This document shows positions 16,403 through 25,156 of a stretch of DNA of 64,000 nucleotides, in pieces (position 1 is the stretch's first letter; each line of letters begins with the position of its first letter). The notes beneath the pieces were generated by a model. The model saw only the letters and a program-made list of their open reading frames with translations, was not told where the DNA came from and did not search any database. Made by a program: the position numbers and the translations under genes. The stretch is from Bradyrhizobium arachidis (GTDB taxonomy: Bacteria > Pseudomonadota > Alphaproteobacteria > Rhizobiales > Xanthobacteraceae). Where the stretch lies: the NCBI RefSeq assembly GCF_015291705.1, contig NZ_CP030050.1, positions 2,542,001 through 2,606,000 of the forward strand, read 5' to 3'.

Positions 16403-18670
16403 ATGAGCTTCCGCCGCGACAACATCACAAAGCCGATCTTCTCCTGGGCGCGCGGCGTGCTGCCGGCGATGTCCGACACCGAGCGCGAGGCGCTGGAGGC
16501 CGGTGACGTCTGGTGGGACGCCGACCTCTTCACCGGCAATCCCGACTGGACCAAGCTCCTGAAGGTGCCGCCGGCGCGGCTCACCGACGAGGAGCAGGCC
16601 TTTCTCAACGGGCCTGTCGACGAGCTCTGCGCCATGCTCGACGAGTGGAAGATCTTCTGGGAATGGCGCGACCTGCCGCCGGATGTCTGGCACTTCGTCA
16701 AGCGCGAGAAATTCTTCGGCATGATCATTCCGAAGGAGTTTGGCGGCCTCGGCTTTTCGCCCTACGCGCATTCGGAAGTGGTGCGCAAGATCTCGACCCG
16801 TTCGATCGCAGCGGCGGTCACCGTAATGGTGCCGAACTCGCTCGGGCCCGGCGAGCTCCTGATGCGCTTCGGCACCAAAGAGCAGCAGGAGCGCTGGCTG
16901 CCGCGGCTTGCCGACGGCCGCGACATTCCCTGCTTCGGCCTCACCAGCCCTGAGGCCGGCTCAGATGCCGCCTCGATGATCGACACCGGCATCATCTGCA
17001 AGGGCAACTTTGAAGGCCGCGAGGTCACAGGCCTCCGCCTCAACTGGCACAAGCGCTACATCACGCTCGGCCCGGTGGCGACGCTGCTGGGTCTCGCCTT
17101 CAAGGCCTACGATCCCGACCATCTGGTGGGCCAACAGGAAGAGCTCGGCATCACTGTCGCGCTGATCCCGACCAACCTGCCGGGCGTCGAGATCGGCCAT
17201 CGCCATCTGCCGTCGATGCAGGTGTTCCAGAACGGCCCGAACCGGGGCCGCGACGTCTTCATCCCGCTCGATTACGTCATCGGCGGCAAGGAGCGGCTGG
17301 GCCAAGGCTGGAAGATGCTGATGACGGCGCTCGCCGCAGGCCGCGGCATCTCGCTGCCGTCGCTCTCCGCTGCGGGCGCCGCCTACGCCGCGCGCACCAC
17401 CGGTGCCTATGCCCGCATCCGCGAGCAGTTCGGCATCTCCATCTCCAAATTCGAGGGCGTCGAGGAGCCGCTCGCGCGCATCGTTGCGACCGCCTACCAG
17501 CTCGATGCAGCACGGCGGCTGACCTGCGCAGCGCTCAACGCCGGCGTTCATCCCGCCGTGATCTCCGGCATCATGAAGCTGCATGCGACCGAGCGGATGC
17601 GGACCGCGGTCGACGATGCCATGGACATCCATGGCGGCAAGGCCGTGATCGACGGCCCGCAAAACTATATCGGCAACCTGCACCGTGCCGTGCCTGTGGG
17701 CATCACCGTCGAGGGCGCCAATATCCTCACCCGCAATCTCATCGTGTTCGGGCAGGGCGCGATCCGCGCGCATCCCTATCTGCTCGACGAGATGAACGCG
17801 CTGGCCGACACCGACCGCGAGCGCGGGCTCACCGCCTTCGACACTGCGTTCTGGAAACACGTCGGCCATAGCTTCCGGACACTGTTCCGTGCCTTCGGCC
17901 AGAGCTGGACCTTCGGCGCCTTCGCGATGGCACCGGATGCGGGCGATGCCACGCCGTTCTATCGCCAGCTCTCGCGCTACTCCGCGGCGTTCGCGCTCTG
18001 CGCCGACATGGCGTTACTGACGCTCGGCGGCGCGCTCAAGCGCAAGGAGATGCTGTCGGCGCGCTTCGGCGACATTCTCTCCGAGCTGTACCTGCTCTCG
18101 GCCGCGCTCAAGCGATGGCAGGACGAGGGCCGGCAGAAGGAGGATTTTGCCGCGCTGGAATGGTGCATGGCGACCGGCTTCAAGACGATCGAGAACCGGC
18201 TGGCCGAAATCCTCGCCAACCTGCCCAACCGCTTCGTTGCCGGCTTCCTCAAGCTCGTGGTCCAGCCATTCGGCGCCCGCGTGCTCGGTCCGTCCGACCG
18301 TGTCGTGCATCAATGCGCTGGCATCGTGCTGGAGCCGTCGGCCGCGCGCGAGCGCCTCACGCCGGATCTCGCCCATGTCGACGACGACAGCGGCTTTGCC
18401 CGGCTGGAGCGCGCGTTCAAATTGGTCGCGAGCACCGATGCGATCGCCAAGCGCATGCGCGCTGCGCATATCCGCGACTGGAAAGACGCCATCGCCAAAG
18501 GCGTGATCACGCAGGCCGAAGGCGAGCAGCTCGCGGCCGCTCACGAAGCCGTCACAAAAGTCATCGAGGTCGACGATTTTGCGCCGGAGGCGCTATCGCC
18601 GATTTACAAGAAATCCGGCGACGTGCATCAGTTCTTCCAGGAACTCGGTGAACAGAGGGCGGCGAGCTGA
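16403..18670 (+). CDS. fadE: Acyl-CoA dehydrogenase, FadE-like (with DUF1974 C-terminal region)
   Basis: The product is 755 residues, matching the long FadE class and not the 380-residue dehydrogenases. It catalyses the FAD-dependent first oxidation of acyl-CoA in beta-oxidation. Seen are the acyl-CoA dehydrogenase segments CFGLTSPEAGSDAAS and GKERLGQGWKMLMTALAAGRG, and MDIHGGKAVIDGPQN near the flavin site. A long helical C-terminal extension follows. Start ATG 16403 has GAGG six bases upstream and is preferred over ATG 16391. It begins a four-gene unit with thiolase overlapping by TGATG. Confidence 0.9.
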   Translation: MSFRRDNITKPIFSWARGVLPAMSDTEREALEAGDVWWDADLFTGNPDWTKLLKVPPARLTDEEQAFLNGPVDELCAMLDEWKIFWEWRDLPPDVWHFVKREKFFGMIIPKEFGGLGFSPYAHSEVVRKISTRSIAAAVTVMVPNSLGPGELLMRFGTKEQQERWLPRLADGRDIPCFGLTSPEAGSDAASMIDTGIICKGNFEGREVTGLRLNWHKRYITLGPVATLLGLAFKAYDPDHLVGQQEELGITVALIPTNLPGVEIGHRHLPSMQVFQNGPNRGRDVFIPLDYVIGGKERLGQGWKMLMTALAAGRGISLPSLSAAGAAYAARTTGAYARIREQFGISISKFEGVEEPLARIVATAYQLDAARRLTCAALNAGVHPAVISGIMKLHATERMRTAVDDAMDIHGGKAVIDGPQNYIGNLHRAVPVGITVEGANILTRNLIVFGQGAIRAHPYLLDEMNALADTDRERGLTAFDTAFWKHVGHSFRTLFRAFGQSWTFGAFAMAPDAGDATPFYRQLSRYSAAFALCADMALLTLGGALKRKEMLSARFGDILSELYLLSAALKRWQDEGRQKEDFAALEWCMATGFKTIENRLAEILANLPNRFVAGFLKLVVQPFGARVLGPSDRVVHQCAGIVLEPSAARERLTPDLAHVDDDSGFARLERAFKLVASTDAIAKRMRAAHIRDWKDAIAKGVITQAEGEQLAAAHEAVTKVIEVDDFAPEALSPIYKKSGDVHQFFQELGEQRAAS

Positions 18671-19953
18671 TGGCACGACCGGTTTTCATCGTCGACGGCA
18701 GCCGGACGCCGTTTCTGAAAGCACGTTCCGGGCCGGGGCCGTTCACGCCGGTCGATCTTGCCGTGCAGTGCGGACGGCCGCTGCTGGCGCGCCAGCCGTT
18801 CTCGCCTGACGATTTCGACCAGGTCATCCTCGGCTGCGTCAACGTGATCGCCGACGAGATGAACCCAGCCCGTGTCGCCGCGCTCCGGCTCGGCATGGGC
18901 GAGGACATGGTCGCCTTCACGGTGCAGATCAATTGCGGCTCTGGCATGCAGTCGATCGACACCGCCTATCGCTACATCCGCGAGGGCCATGCCGACATGA
19001 TTTTGGCGGGAGGCACCGAGGCGCTGAGCCACGCGCCGCTGGTCTGGCCCAATTCCGGTGTGCGCTGGTTCGCCGGCCTTGCCACCGCCAAGGGCATGGC
19101 CGCCAAGCTCGCTGCCGCGTTCAGGCTGCGGCCGCGCTATCTCAAGCCGATCATCGGCCTCGAGCGCGGGCTGACTGATCCAGTCACCGACCTCAACATG
19201 GGCCAGACCGCCGAAGTCGTCGGCCATCTCTTCGGCATCACCCGCGCCCAGTCGGACGCCTATGCGGCCGAGAGCCACCGCCGGCTCGCCCACGCGCAGG
19301 CCGAAGGATATCTGAAGGGCGAGGTCGAGACCGCGTTCTCCCGCGACGGCAAATTCTTCGATCATGACGACGGCGTGCGCCCGGACTCGACGGCCGAGAC
19401 GCTCTCAAAGCTGAGGCCGGTGTTCGAGCGTCCGTGGGGCCAGGTCACGGCCGGCAATTCCTCGCAGATCACCGACGGCGCGTCCTGGGTGATCCTTGCT
19501 TCCGATGCGGCGGTGGCAAAACACGGACTGACGCCGAAGGCTGCGATCGTCGACAGCCACTGGGCCGCGCTCGATCCCAGCATCATGGGGCTCGGACCCG
19601 TGATGTCGGCAACGCCGCTGCTTCAGCGCAACGACCTCACCATCAAGGACGTCGAGACCTGGGAGTTGAACGAGGCCTTTGCCACGCAGGTGCTCGGCTG
19701 CCTCGCCGCCTGGAACGACGACAAGTTCTGCCGCGAGATCCTCGGCCTCGACGGCGCGGCCGGCGAGATCGACCGCGAAAGGCTCAATGTCGACGGCGGC
19801 GCGATCTCGCTCGGTCATCCCGTCGGCACCTCCGGCAATCGCATCGTGCTGCATCTCGTCAATGCAATGAAGCGGCTCGGCACGCGGCGTGGGGTCGCCA
19901 CCGAATGCATCGGCGGCGGGCTCGGCGGCGCCATGCTGATCGAGGCGGTGTGA
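18670..19953 (+). CDS. fadI: Acetyl-CoA C-acyltransferase (thiolase, FadI/FadA type)
   Basis: The product is 427 residues. It performs the final thiolytic cleavage of 3-ketoacyl-CoA. The nucleophile is C89 in INCGSGMQS. NEAFA and GHPVGTSG carry the conserved His, and ECIGGGLGGAM carries the second catalytic Cys near the end. The start overlaps the fadE stop (TGATG), and its own stop is two bases before the next ATG, so the three beta-oxidation genes are one operon. The 427-residue length is closer to the FadI branch than to the 390-residue FadA. Confidence 0.9.
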   Translation: MARPVFIVDGSRTPFLKARSGPGPFTPVDLAVQCGRPLLARQPFSPDDFDQVILGCVNVIADEMNPARVAALRLGMGEDMVAFTVQINCGSGMQSIDTAYRYIREGHADMILAGGTEALSHAPLVWPNSGVRWFAGLATAKGMAAKLAAAFRLRPRYLKPIIGLERGLTDPVTDLNMGQTAEVVGHLFGITRAQSDAYAAESHRRLAHAQAEGYLKGEVETAFSRDGKFFDHDDGVRPDSTAETLSKLRPVFERPWGQVTAGNSSQITDGASWVILASDAAVAKHGLTPKAAIVDSHWAALDPSIMGLGPVMSATPLLQRNDLTIKDVETWELNEAFATQVLGCLAAWNDDKFCREILGLDGAAGEIDRERLNVDGGAISLGHPVGTSGNRIVLHLVNAMKRLGTRRGVATECIGGGLGGAMLIEAV

Positions 19954-19955
19954 CC

Positions 19956-22052
19956 ATGGATTCAAAGATCATGACCGCGCTCGGCGACCGCGTGCTGGAG
20001 CTCGGACCGCAGCCCGCTTCGGACGGCCGGTACAAGCACTTCAAGCTGACCCGCGATGCCGACGGCGTTGCCTGGCTGCTGTTCGACCGCGCTGACGCAA
20101 GCGCTAACACGCTCTCGTCCGACGTGATGGAGGAGTTCGACGCCGTGCTCGCGGCAATCGAGACCGAGCGTCCGGCCGGTCTCGTGATCCGCTCGGCAAA
20201 ATCGTCCGGCTTCATTGCCGGCGCCGACGTCAACGAATTCCGCGGCGCCAGCGATGCCGAGATGGTGGAGACACGCATCCGCGCCGCGCATGCGGTGGTG
20301 GATCATCTGGATGCGCTCAAGCTGCCGACGGTCGCGGTCATCCACGGCTTCTGCCTCGGCGGCGGGCTCGAGGTTGCGCTCGCCTGTCAGTCGCGCATCG
20401 CCATCGACGGCGCGCGCTTCGGCTTCCCGGAGGTGATGCTGGGCCTGCATCCCGGCCTCGGCGGCACCGCGCGTTTCACCGCGCTGGTCAACCCGACGCA
20501 GTCGATGGCCTTGATGCTTACGGGGCGCACCATCGATGCGCGCCGCGCCAAGTCGCTCGGCCTCGTCGACACCGTGACGCAAGAGCGCCACGTCCGGGGC
20601 GCCGTGAAGGACGCGCTGTTCGGCCGCCTGAAGCGGGCGCGTCCGGGTCTCCTCACACGCGCGGCCAATTTCGGGCCCGTGCGTGGGTTGCTGGCCAAGC
20701 GCATGCGCTCGGAGGCAGCGAAGGCTGCATCGCGCGAGCACTATCCGGCGCCTGACGCGCTGATCGATCTGTGGGAGACGCATGGCGGCAGCAAGGCCGC
20801 GATGCTGAAGGCCGAGCAGGCCTCCTTCGCCAAATTGATGGTGACGCCGACCGCGCAAAATTTGATCCGCGTCTTCTTCCTGCGCGAGCAAATGAAGAAG
20901 GCCGCCGGCACCGGCAACACCATCAAGCACGTCCACGTCATCGGCGCCGGCGCCATGGGCGGCGACATCGCGGCCTGGTGTGCGGGACAGGGACTGCGCG
21001 TCTCGCTCGCCGACATGAAGGCCGAGCCGATCGCCGGCGCGGTGAAGCGCGCCGCCGAGCTCTACGGCAAGATCATCCGCAGACCGACCGAGGTGCGCGA
21101 CGCACTCGATCGACTGATCCCCGACATGGACGGCGAGGGCGTGCGTAACGCCGATCTCATCATCGAGGCGGTGCCGGAAAAGCTCGAGCTGAAGCAGAAG
21201 GTCTATGCCGGCCTCGAGCCGCGGATGAAACCGGGCGCGATCCTTGCGACCAACACCTCCAGCATTCCGCTTCAGGATCTGCGCACCACGCTGGCGCGGC
21301 CGGAGCGCCTCGTTGGCCTGCATTTCTTCAACCCGGTGTCGCGGCTGCAGCTTGTCGAGGTCGTCAGCCACGACGGCAATGAGTCGCAGGTGCTAAAGGA
21401 AGCGCTCGCCTTCGTCGGTGCCATCGATCGGCTGCCGCTGCCCGTGAAGAGCTCGCCCGGCTTCCTCGTCAACCGCGCGCTGACGCCCTACATGCTGGAA
21501 GCGATGGTGATGCTGGACGAGAAGATCGACCAGCGCCTGATCGATGCTGCGGCCGAGCAGTTCGGCATGCCGATGGGACCGATCGAGCTCGCCGATCAGG
21601 TCGGTCTCGATATCTGCCTCGATGTCGGCGACATGCTGCGCGCCAAGTTCGGCGACCTCTTGCCGCCGACGCCGGCCTGGCTGCGCGAGAAGGTCACCGA
21701 GGGTGAGCTCGGCCGCAAGTCCGGCAAGGGTTTTTACACCTGGAAGGACGGCAAGGCCGAGAAGGCGCCGCTGCCTGAGACCGGTCCGCGCGTCACCGAC
21801 CAGATGATCGACCGCCTGGTGCTGCCGATGTCCAATGTCTGCGTTGCGGCCCTTCGCGAAGGCATCGTCGATGACCCTGATGCGGTCGACGGCGCGATGA
21901 TCTTCGGGACCGGCTATGCGCCGTTCCGCGGCGGTCCGCTGAACTATGCGCGCACGCGCGGCGTGGAAAATATTGTATCCACGCTGCGCGCGCTGGCCGA
22001 ACGATTCGGCGGACGCTTCGCGCCCGATCCGGGCTGGGATCATTTCAAGTGA
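19956..22052 (+). CDS. fadJ: Bifunctional enoyl-CoA hydratase / 3-hydroxyacyl-CoA dehydrogenase (FadJ/FadB type)
   Basis: The product is 698 residues and supplies the two middle steps of beta-oxidation. The N-terminal crotonase domain (about 20-200) shows the oxyanion-hole segments SGFIAGADVNEF and HGFCLGGGLEVALA and the catalytic Glu region FPEVMLGLHPGLGG. The NAD-binding domain starts near 325 with VIGAGAMGGDIA. It has HFFNPVSRLQLVEVV, with the catalytic His, and two C-terminal 3HCDH domains (SGKGFYTW). It starts two bases after the thiolase stop. Confidence 0.92.
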   Translation: MDSKIMTALGDRVLELGPQPASDGRYKHFKLTRDADGVAWLLFDRADASANTLSSDVMEEFDAVLAAIETERPAGLVIRSAKSSGFIAGADVNEFRGASDAEMVETRIRAAHAVVDHLDALKLPTVAVIHGFCLGGGLEVALACQSRIAIDGARFGFPEVMLGLHPGLGGTARFTALVNPTQSMALMLTGRTIDARRAKSLGLVDTVTQERHVRGAVKDALFGRLKRARPGLLTRAANFGPVRGLLAKRMRSEAAKAASREHYPAPDALIDLWETHGGSKAAMLKAEQASFAKLMVTPTAQNLIRVFFLREQMKKAAGTGNTIKHVHVIGAGAMGGDIAAWCAGQGLRVSLADMKAEPIAGAVKRAAELYGKIIRRPTEVRDALDRLIPDMDGEGVRNADLIIEAVPEKLELKQKVYAGLEPRMKPGAILATNTSSIPLQDLRTTLARPERLVGLHFFNPVSRLQLVEVVSHDGNESQVLKEALAFVGAIDRLPLPVKSSPGFLVNRALTPYMLEAMVMLDEKIDQRLIDAAAEQFGMPMGPIELADQVGLDICLDVGDMLRAKFGDLLPPTPAWLREKVTEGELGRKSGKGFYTWKDGKAEKAPLPETGPRVTDQMIDRLVLPMSNVCVAALREGIVDDPDAVDGAMIFGTGYAPFRGGPLNYARTRGVENIVSTLRALAERFGGRFAPDPGWDHFK

Positions 22053-22059
22053 GAGCCAC

Positions 22060-22470
22060 ATGACCGAGAAGTCCGATACCGCCCCGCGCGGCGATCTCTG
22101 CATCCGCACGCTGGCGATGCCCGCCGACACCAATGCGAACGGCGACATCTTCGGTGGCTGGCTGCTCAGCCAGATGGACGTCGGCGGCGGCGTGTTCGCA
22201 TCAAAGGTCGCGAAGTCGCGTACGGTGACGGTCGCGATCGAGGCGATGAATTTTCGCAAGGCCGTCTACGTCGGCGATCTCGTCTCGGTCTATGCCAATC
22301 TCGTGCGGGTCGGCCGCACGTCGATGACCGTGCATCTCGAAGCCTGGGCGCTGCGCCGCGGCGAGGAGCATCCGTTCCTCGTCACCGACGGCAACTTCAC
22401 TTATGTCTCGATCGACGAGCACGGCCGTCCGCAGGAGGTGCGCTCCACGGACACGTCGATCGCGACGTAA
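22060..22470 (+). CDS. Acyl-CoA thioesterase, YciA-like hotdog fold
   Basis: The product is 136 residues. The motif MPADTNANGDIFGGWLLSQMD, with its Asn and Asp, is the active-site signature of YciA/BACH-type acyl-CoA hydrolases. The start lies seven bases after the fadJ stop, so it belongs to the beta-oxidation operon. It probably releases CoA from acyl-CoA when the pathway is overloaded. Chain-length preference cannot be read from the sequence. Confidence 0.88.
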   Translation: MTEKSDTAPRGDLCIRTLAMPADTNANGDIFGGWLLSQMDVGGGVFASKVAKSRTVTVAIEAMNFRKAVYVGDLVSVYANLVRVGRTSMTVHLEAWALRRGEEHPFLVTDGNFTYVSIDEHGRPQEVRSTDTSIAT

Positions 22471-22606
22471 GCGCGCGCGGCGGATGATCGCGCGGCGTCG
22501 CGTCCGCATCCGTCGCGGCTTCGCCAAGAACAAGTCACAAAACGGATGAGGTCTCGGCGTACTCAATTGCGTGTCGATTCGGGGTGGAAACGGCCTCAGA
22601 TGCCCA

Positions 22607-22631
22607 GGAACCTTTGGGCCTGGATGCCGTT
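22607..22631 (+). promoter_or_regulatory. EcfG-type general stress promoter
   Basis: GGAAC at 22607-22611 and CGTT at 22628-22631 are separated by exactly 16 bases. This matches the alphaproteobacterial EcfG (general stress sigma factor) consensus GGAAC-N16/17-CGTT. It lies 29 bases before the start codon of the 63-residue protein gene and points towards it. Confidence 0.65.
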
Positions 22632-22660
22632 ATCTGCGCGCACTGAGGACCTCACGGACC

Positions 22661-22852
22661 ATGCCGGACAGCTACATCATCGAAGTTAATTCGCAGACCG
22701 CAGGTATCGTCGTTCGTTCCCAAGGAGGCTATTGCTTCTTCGCCTCGTCGCACCGCTTCAACCGTCTCGAAGGCCAGCTCTTTCGCAACGCCCGCGAGGC
22801 CGAGCGCGCTGCGCGCAAGCTGGTTAACGGCGATGTGAAGGAGGCGGCGTAA
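22661..22852 (+). CDS. Small conserved-looking protein of unknown function, probable stress-regulated
   Basis: The product is 63 residues from ATG 22661. It is soluble and basic, with an N-terminal beta-rich half (YIIEVNSQTAGIVVRSQGGYCFF) and a C-terminal amphipathic helix (NAREAERAARKLVNG). I do not recognise the family. The composition is coding-like, and a perfect EcfG-type promoter lies 29 bases upstream, which supports it as a real gene of the general stress response. An in-frame extension to 22571 would cover the promoter and is rejected. Confidence 0.65.
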   Translation: MPDSYIIEVNSQTAGIVVRSQGGYCFFASSHRFNRLEGQLFRNAREAERAARKLVNGDVKEAA

Positions 22853-22864
22853 GCGTCGCACCTG

Positions 22865-22986
22865 TTATTCCGGGGCGCGCGAAGCGTGACCCCGGAATCT
22901 ATCGTGCTGCAGAAATTGCCGACCAATGGATTCTCAGATGCACAATTGCGCATCATCGCCCGCGCCTGTCGGGCGTCCCGGAATGA
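22865..22986. repeat. Palindromic intergenic repeat, family B copy 3 (degenerate)
   Basis: The left end attccggggcgcgcgaagcg and the right end cgtcccggaatgacg are recognisable family B arms. The inner part is diverged and longer than in the other copies. It lies between the 63-residue gene and the convergent NTF2-like gene. Confidence 0.7.
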
Positions 22987-22995
22987 CGGCGTCGA

Positions 22996-23388
22996 TCACA
23001 ACTTCGTCGCGGAGCGTGACAACAGCTTCCAATCGTCGCCCTGCTTCTGCCAGTTCATCAGGATATGAAGGCTGTTTGCCACTTTCTGTCCGCCGGTCAT
23101 CATCTCGGCCTGCCAGTGGAAGCGCACAATCGCGGCGGAGCCGACGATCTTGATGGTCGGATCCTTGTACGTAATCGACAGGAACTCCGTCTTGCCGTCA
23201 GTGGCGTTGGCGACGAAGGCCGCCCTGTCCTCGAGGAAGCCGTTGGAATGGCTGTAGCTCAGATCATCCGCGCATAGTGCGCTGAGCGCTTTCGGGTCGG
23301 CTGCGATCTGGGCGAGACGGAATGCCTCGACGTTTCTTGCCACCGCCTCGTGGTCCGTCGTGGCGGCATGATCGCGATTCAGTGTCAT
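22996..23388 (-). CDS. NTF2-like (SnoaL/DUF4440-type) cytoplasmic protein
   Basis: The product is 130 residues from ATG 23388, with GGAGGA upstream. It has the cone-shaped NTF2-like fold pattern: helix (VEAFRLAQIAADPKAL), DDLSYSH strand and a C-terminal strand FHWQAEMM...HILMNWQKQGDDWKLLSR region. No signal peptide. It is clearly paralogous to the next gene (23760-24212), sharing most of the last 110 residues. Function unknown; members include ketosteroid-isomerase-like enzymes and stress proteins. Confidence 0.8.
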   Translation of the reverse strand: MTLNRDHAATTDHEAVARNVEAFRLAQIAADPKALSALCADDLSYSHSNGFLEDRAAFVANATDGKTEFLSITYKDPTIKIVGSAAIVRFHWQAEMMTGGQKVANSLHILMNWQKQGDDWKLLSRSATKL

Positions 23389-23534
23389 CGTGTCCTCCGT
23401 TCTTGATCTTGCGCCCACTGTTGCAGCCGCACTTGATTTTGTCGAGCGTCAGGTCGCAATACGGCGCATTGCGCTAGGTGGCGCGAATTCTGACGCGCAA
23501 AGTATGGTCGGAATTTTATGCAGCCCTCAGTGCT

Positions 23535-23750
23535 GCTGTCTTCTTCCTTCTCCGCTTGTGGGAGAAGGTGGCGTAGGCCGCCTTCGGCGGCCGTTGCTAA
23601 GAGAACGCCGAAGCAAAGCTTCGGCTATGGCGCCGGATGAGGTGTTGGCTCGGCAAACTCACAAGTGAGACATTCGCTCGCGGAGAGAGACCCCTCACCC
23701 GTCTCGCCGCCTTGCGGCGAGCCACCCTCTCCCGCAGGGGGAGAGGGTAA
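23535..23750. repeat. Intergenic repeat region, family D (ctctccc / gggagag element)
   Basis: The left end has cttctccgcttgtgggagaag and ggccgccttcggcggcc hairpins. The right end has ctcgccgccttgcggcgag and ctctcccgcagggggagag hairpins after a ggatgagg / cctcaccc pair. The composite fills most of the 371-base gap between the two NTF2-like genes. Related pieces occur near 48.0 and 63.3-63.4 kb. Confidence 0.75.
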
Positions 23751-23759
23751 GAGCGGGCA

Positions 23760-24212
23760 TCACAACTTCGTTGCGGCCCGCGACAGCAGCTTCCACTCGT
23801 CGCCCTGCTTCTGCCAGTTCATCAGGATGTGAAGGTTGGTCGGCACTTTCTTCCCATCGGCCGCCATCTCCTGTTCCGCGACCCAGTGGAAGCGCACGAT
23901 CGCGGCGGGGCCGATCACCTTGATGGTCGGGTCCTTGTATTCGATCGAAAGGAATTTCGACTTGCCGTCGGTGGCGTTGGCGATGAAGGTCGCCTTGTCC
24001 TCGACCTTGCCGCTGGAATGGCTGTAGCTGAGATCGTCCCAGCACAGCGCGCCGAGCGCCTTCGGGTCGGCCGCGATCTGGGCGAGGCGGAAGGCCTCGA
24101 CCTTCTTCGCCACGGCTTCCTCGTCCGCCGATGCGGCAAGCGCAGGTGATGTGAGCGCGAGCGCCGAGACGGCAAGAGTCGAGAGAGCCAGATCGCGTCG
24201 GTTGATCGTCAT
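23760..24212 (-). CDS. NTF2-like exported protein, probable Tat substrate
   Basis: The product is 150 residues from ATG 24212, with a purine-rich GGAGGAAACG upstream. Residues 1-26 form a signal with a twin arginine (NRRDLAL) and an AxA cleavage site (PALA), so export through Tat is likely. The mature part is an NTF2-like domain closely matching the cytoplasmic paralogue at 22996-23388. Shared blocks include EAFRLAQIAADPKAL, FLSI-YKDPTIK and HILMNWQKQGD. The pair appears to be a tandem duplication with relocalised product. Confidence 0.82.
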   Translation of the reverse strand: MTINRRDLALSTLAVSALALTSPALAASADEEAVAKKVEAFRLAQIAADPKALGALCWDDLSYSHSSGKVEDKATFIANATDGKSKFLSIEYKDPTIKVIGPAAIVRFHWVAEQEMAADGKKVPTNLHILMNWQKQGDEWKLLSRAATKL

Positions 24213-24366
24213 CGTTTCCTCCTTTTTGATCTTGCACGGAGTGTTGCAGCCGCGCGCGACTTTGTCGAGTGCCGCATTGTCGTCATGTGGATGCGTCATT
24301 GCGCGATCGAGGCCGTATTGATACGTCTCGCGCATCGATGCGTCGCGCATTTTGGAAAGCACGGAA

Positions 24367-25053
24367 ATGATCGAGGCCAGACAGGGTACGACGGGCAGGG
24401 CATTGCTGTTCGACATCGACGGCACGCTCGCCGACACCGACCCGTTGCATTTGAAGGCCTTCAACCAGGTGCTTGGTCCGCACGGCCATGTCTTTGACCA
24501 CGCGCGCTTCTCCAGGGAGCTGCAAGGTTTCGCCAATGTCGCGATCGGCGAGCGCTTTCTGCCCCACGAAGCGCCGGAGCGGCGCGCCTTGATCCTCGAT
24601 GAGAAGGAGGAGGTCTTCCGCACGCTGGTGGCCGGGCAGATCGCGCCGCTGCCGGGCCTGATGGCGCTGCTCGACCAGGCTGACGGCGCCGGCATTCCCA
24701 TGGTCGCCGTGACCAACGCGCCGCGTCTCAACGCCGAGCTGCTGCTGTCCGGCCTCGGCATCACGCACCGCTTCAAGGCGCTCGTGATCGGCGCCGAGCT
24801 GCCGCACGGCAAGCCGCATCCGCTGCCCTATCAGGAAGGTCTCCACTTTGTCGGGGCGAGGCCGGAGACTTCGGTCGCATTCGAGGACTCCCGCACCGGC
24901 GTGCAATCCGCCACGGCGGCCGGCATTCCGACCATCGGCATCCGCACCAGCCTCAGCCATGCTGACCTGGTTGCATCAGGCGCGGTCGCGTCCGCCAGTG
25001 CCTTCGACGATCCGCAGCTGCTCGCGCATCTGGCCAGCGCCATGACTTGGTAA
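24367..25053 (+). CDS. HAD-superfamily phosphatase (subfamily IA, phosphoglycolate-phosphatase/beta-PGM-like)
   Basis: The product is 228 residues from ATG 24367. All four HAD motifs are present: DIDGT with the nucleophile and acid Asp at 16 and 18, VTN, the Lys in GKPHP, and FEDS. A helical cap follows motif I. It lies just before the glpR-like gene on the same strand. A role in dephosphorylating a small phosphate ester such as glycerol-3-phosphate or phosphoglycolate is therefore possible, but only from context. Confidence 0.85.
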   Translation: MIEARQGTTGRALLFDIDGTLADTDPLHLKAFNQVLGPHGHVFDHARFSRELQGFANVAIGERFLPHEAPERRALILDEKEEVFRTLVAGQIAPLPGLMALLDQADGAGIPMVAVTNAPRLNAELLLSGLGITHRFKALVIGAELPHGKPHPLPYQEGLHFVGARPETSVAFEDSRTGVQSATAAGIPTIGIRTSLSHADLVASGAVASASAFDDPQLLAHLASAMTW

Positions 25054-25156
25054 GAAATGGCGTGGTGAGGGCCATCCGTTAACCGTGATCGGCGCGCACA
25101 TTGACCGAAGCCGCGAACCGCCGCACCATGCATCCTCCTGATTTGAGGCCGTTGCC

